64,000 nt of DNA from Paraburkholderia lacunae (lineage in GTDB: Bacteria > Pseudomonadota > Gammaproteobacteria > Burkholderiales > Burkholderiaceae): NCBI RefSeq assembly GCF_003353175.1, contig NZ_QHKS01000012.1, positions 62,001 through 126,000 on the forward strand. Direction: 5' to 3'. Below are positions 63,199-64,000 of this stretch, one piece after another. The notes under the pieces are model-generated. The model saw only the letters and a list, made by a program, of their open reading frames with translations, was not told the origin of the DNA and did no database searches. The position numbers and the translations under genes are program-made. Within the stretch, counting starts at the first letter, position 1. Each line of letters opens with the position of its first letter.

Positions 63199-63702
63199 TC
63201 AATAACTCCGAGCCGCCTTGGGCTGGGAGCGCAGCATCAGATAGAAGGCGGCAACATGCGTAATCATCAGCACAGGCACGTAGATAATCGGAATCGCGTA
63301 CATAGCGCCCAGCTCTCCCGCACGCGCGGGAAGATCTGACTGGGTAGCGTGGTAGTAATCGAGGATGAGGTCGGTTACTCCCACAAGATTGAAGGCTACG
63401 ACGAACAACCAGAAGAGTTGGCGTATTCGTGCTGTGAGCAGCGCCAGCATCGCCAGAGTTCCCGTTGCGAAGTCACCGTATGCGGCGAACACGGCGAAGC
63501 TGGCCGGCAGAAGGGGACTGACGACGCCCGGCAGAATGAAGACCAGCCCGAAGAAACGGAAGCTGTGCAAGGTGGCGATGGCGCGTTGCGCTTCGAGTGG
63601 GTCCATCGACTTGAGCCTGGGCCAGACGTATACGCGCAAGCAAAGCAGCCAGGCGACGTACCCCAGAACGAGATGCAATTGGAAGAGAACTTCCGGTGAC
63701 AT
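63199..63702 (-). CDS. four-helix membrane protein of unknown function
   Basis: A 167-residue protein with about four hydrophobic segments (LVLGYVAWLLCLRVYVWP, FFGLVFILPGVVSPLLP, LFWLFVVAFNLVGVTDLILD, VPVLMITHVAAFYLML). The pattern is common in Burkholderiales hypothetical membrane proteins. The 237-bp stretch to its left (62962-63198) holds no supported gene. Its start is 10 bp from the REP-like cluster. Confidence 0.8.
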   Translation of the reverse strand: MSPEVLFQLHLVLGYVAWLLCLRVYVWPRLKSMDPLEAQRAIATLHSFRFFGLVFILPGVVSPLLPASFAVFAAYGDFATGTLAMLALLTARIRQLFWLFVVAFNLVGVTDLILDYYHATQSDLPARAGELGAMYAIPIIYVPVLMITHVAAFYLMLRSQPKAARSY

Positions 63703-63712
63703 GTTGCCTCCT

Positions 63713-63846
63713 GTCGACCAGAGTTGGCGCTTTAGCTGTCGACCGGAGTTCGCGTGTCGACCAGAGTTGGCGCTTTAGCGCTTACTCTGGTCCCATAGCG
63801 CGTTACTCCGGTCCAATGCAAAGCACTTACTCTGGTCCCATGCAAG
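63713..63846. repeat. mosaic cluster of REP-like units
   Basis: One complete copy of the 47-bp unit (about 63755-63797) is flanked by truncated or diverged pieces: a left-half copy at 63713, a GACCGGAGTTCGCG piece, and right-half copies ending GTCCAATGCAAAG and GGTCCCATGCAAG. It is the same family as at 238-331 and 1858-1904. Confidence 0.88.
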
Positions 63847-63894
63847 ATGATTGCGGTCAGGTGTTGCCTGGCGCATTGAAAGATAGGAAAGAGA

Positions 63895-64000
63895 TCAGCC
63901 GGCGCGTCGTCGTCGGATCAGCTGGCGCAGCGACAGCGCGTGCAGCAGGATCGAGCTTGGCACCACGAAAGCAGGGGTCAGCACATTCGGATAAGCGCCG
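63895..64000 (-). CDS. C-terminal end of a membrane protein (cut by window edge)
   Basis: The last 34 residues read GAYPNVLTPAFVVPSSILLH and end RQLIRRRRAG. This is a hydrophobic helix followed by an arginine-rich cytosolic tail. The rest lies outside the window and no family can be assigned. Confidence 0.6.
   Translation of the reverse strand, partial: GAYPNVLTPAFVVPSSILLHALSLRQLIRRRRAG

Overview
The window is GC-rich, densely coded DNA with Burkholderiales-type gene content: an hpa (homoprotocatechuate) operon, a Gram-negative porin, mmsA, a tad pilus locus, PhaB and phasin, and many tight ATGA gene overlaps. A REP-like repeat beginning GTCGACCAGAGTTGGCGC occurs three times between genes. 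Paraburkholderia or a close relative is the likely host. This is an inference from gene content, as no rRNA or other marker is present.

Left part (1-20.2 kb). A minus-strand meta-cleavage operon (hpaD partial, hpaE, hpaG2, hpaG1) runs out of the left edge and faces its MarR regulator hpaR across a palindrome. A gene of unknown function overlaps hpaR. Then come a RES/Xre-type toxin-antitoxin pair with an unusual long antitoxin and a probably frameshifted toxin, mmsA, an MFS remnant, a DUF2946/TonB-receptor/PepSY metal-uptake cluster, a PrpD-family/flavin-monooxygenase pair, and a polar amino-acid ABC transporter. The ABC proteins carry in-frame tandem repeats at their ends.

Middle (20.2-40.1 kb). 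An AlaX-type editing protein is followed by a three-gene phosphorelay (hybrid kinase, REC-PAS-kinase, NarL-type regulator) that is head-to-head with a periplasmic binding protein. A partly decayed catabolic cluster follows: IclR remnant, SDR remnant, intact MHS-type transporter, intact beta-keto-acid cleavage enzyme. Then come a Cache-GGDEF cyclase, a porin, a CHASE-PAS-GAF-GGDEF-EAL protein and, 46 bp downstream of it, a protein with eleven exact-length 13-residue repeats built on PAYCAITP. An ICMT-family methyltransferase converges on it. This last group is the strongest candidate for something undescribed.

Right part (40.2-64 kb). A complete tad/cpa pilus locus (flp, cpaA, B, C, lipoprotein, cpaE, cpaF, tadB, C, D, E, G) lies on the minus strand. 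A small PHB-related operon (unknown gene, 55-residue phasin-like protein, PhaB-type reductase) follows. Then come a sedolisin (S53) protease, an Old Yellow Enzyme divergent from a MerR regulator with a textbook 19-bp-spaced promoter, a Mo-cofactor sulfite-oxidase-like protein with an extra N-terminal domain, a PAP2 phosphatase, a DeoR regulator with an MFS transporter, and two membrane proteins, the last cut by the window edge.

No tRNA, rRNA, CRISPR array or intact transposase gene was recognised.
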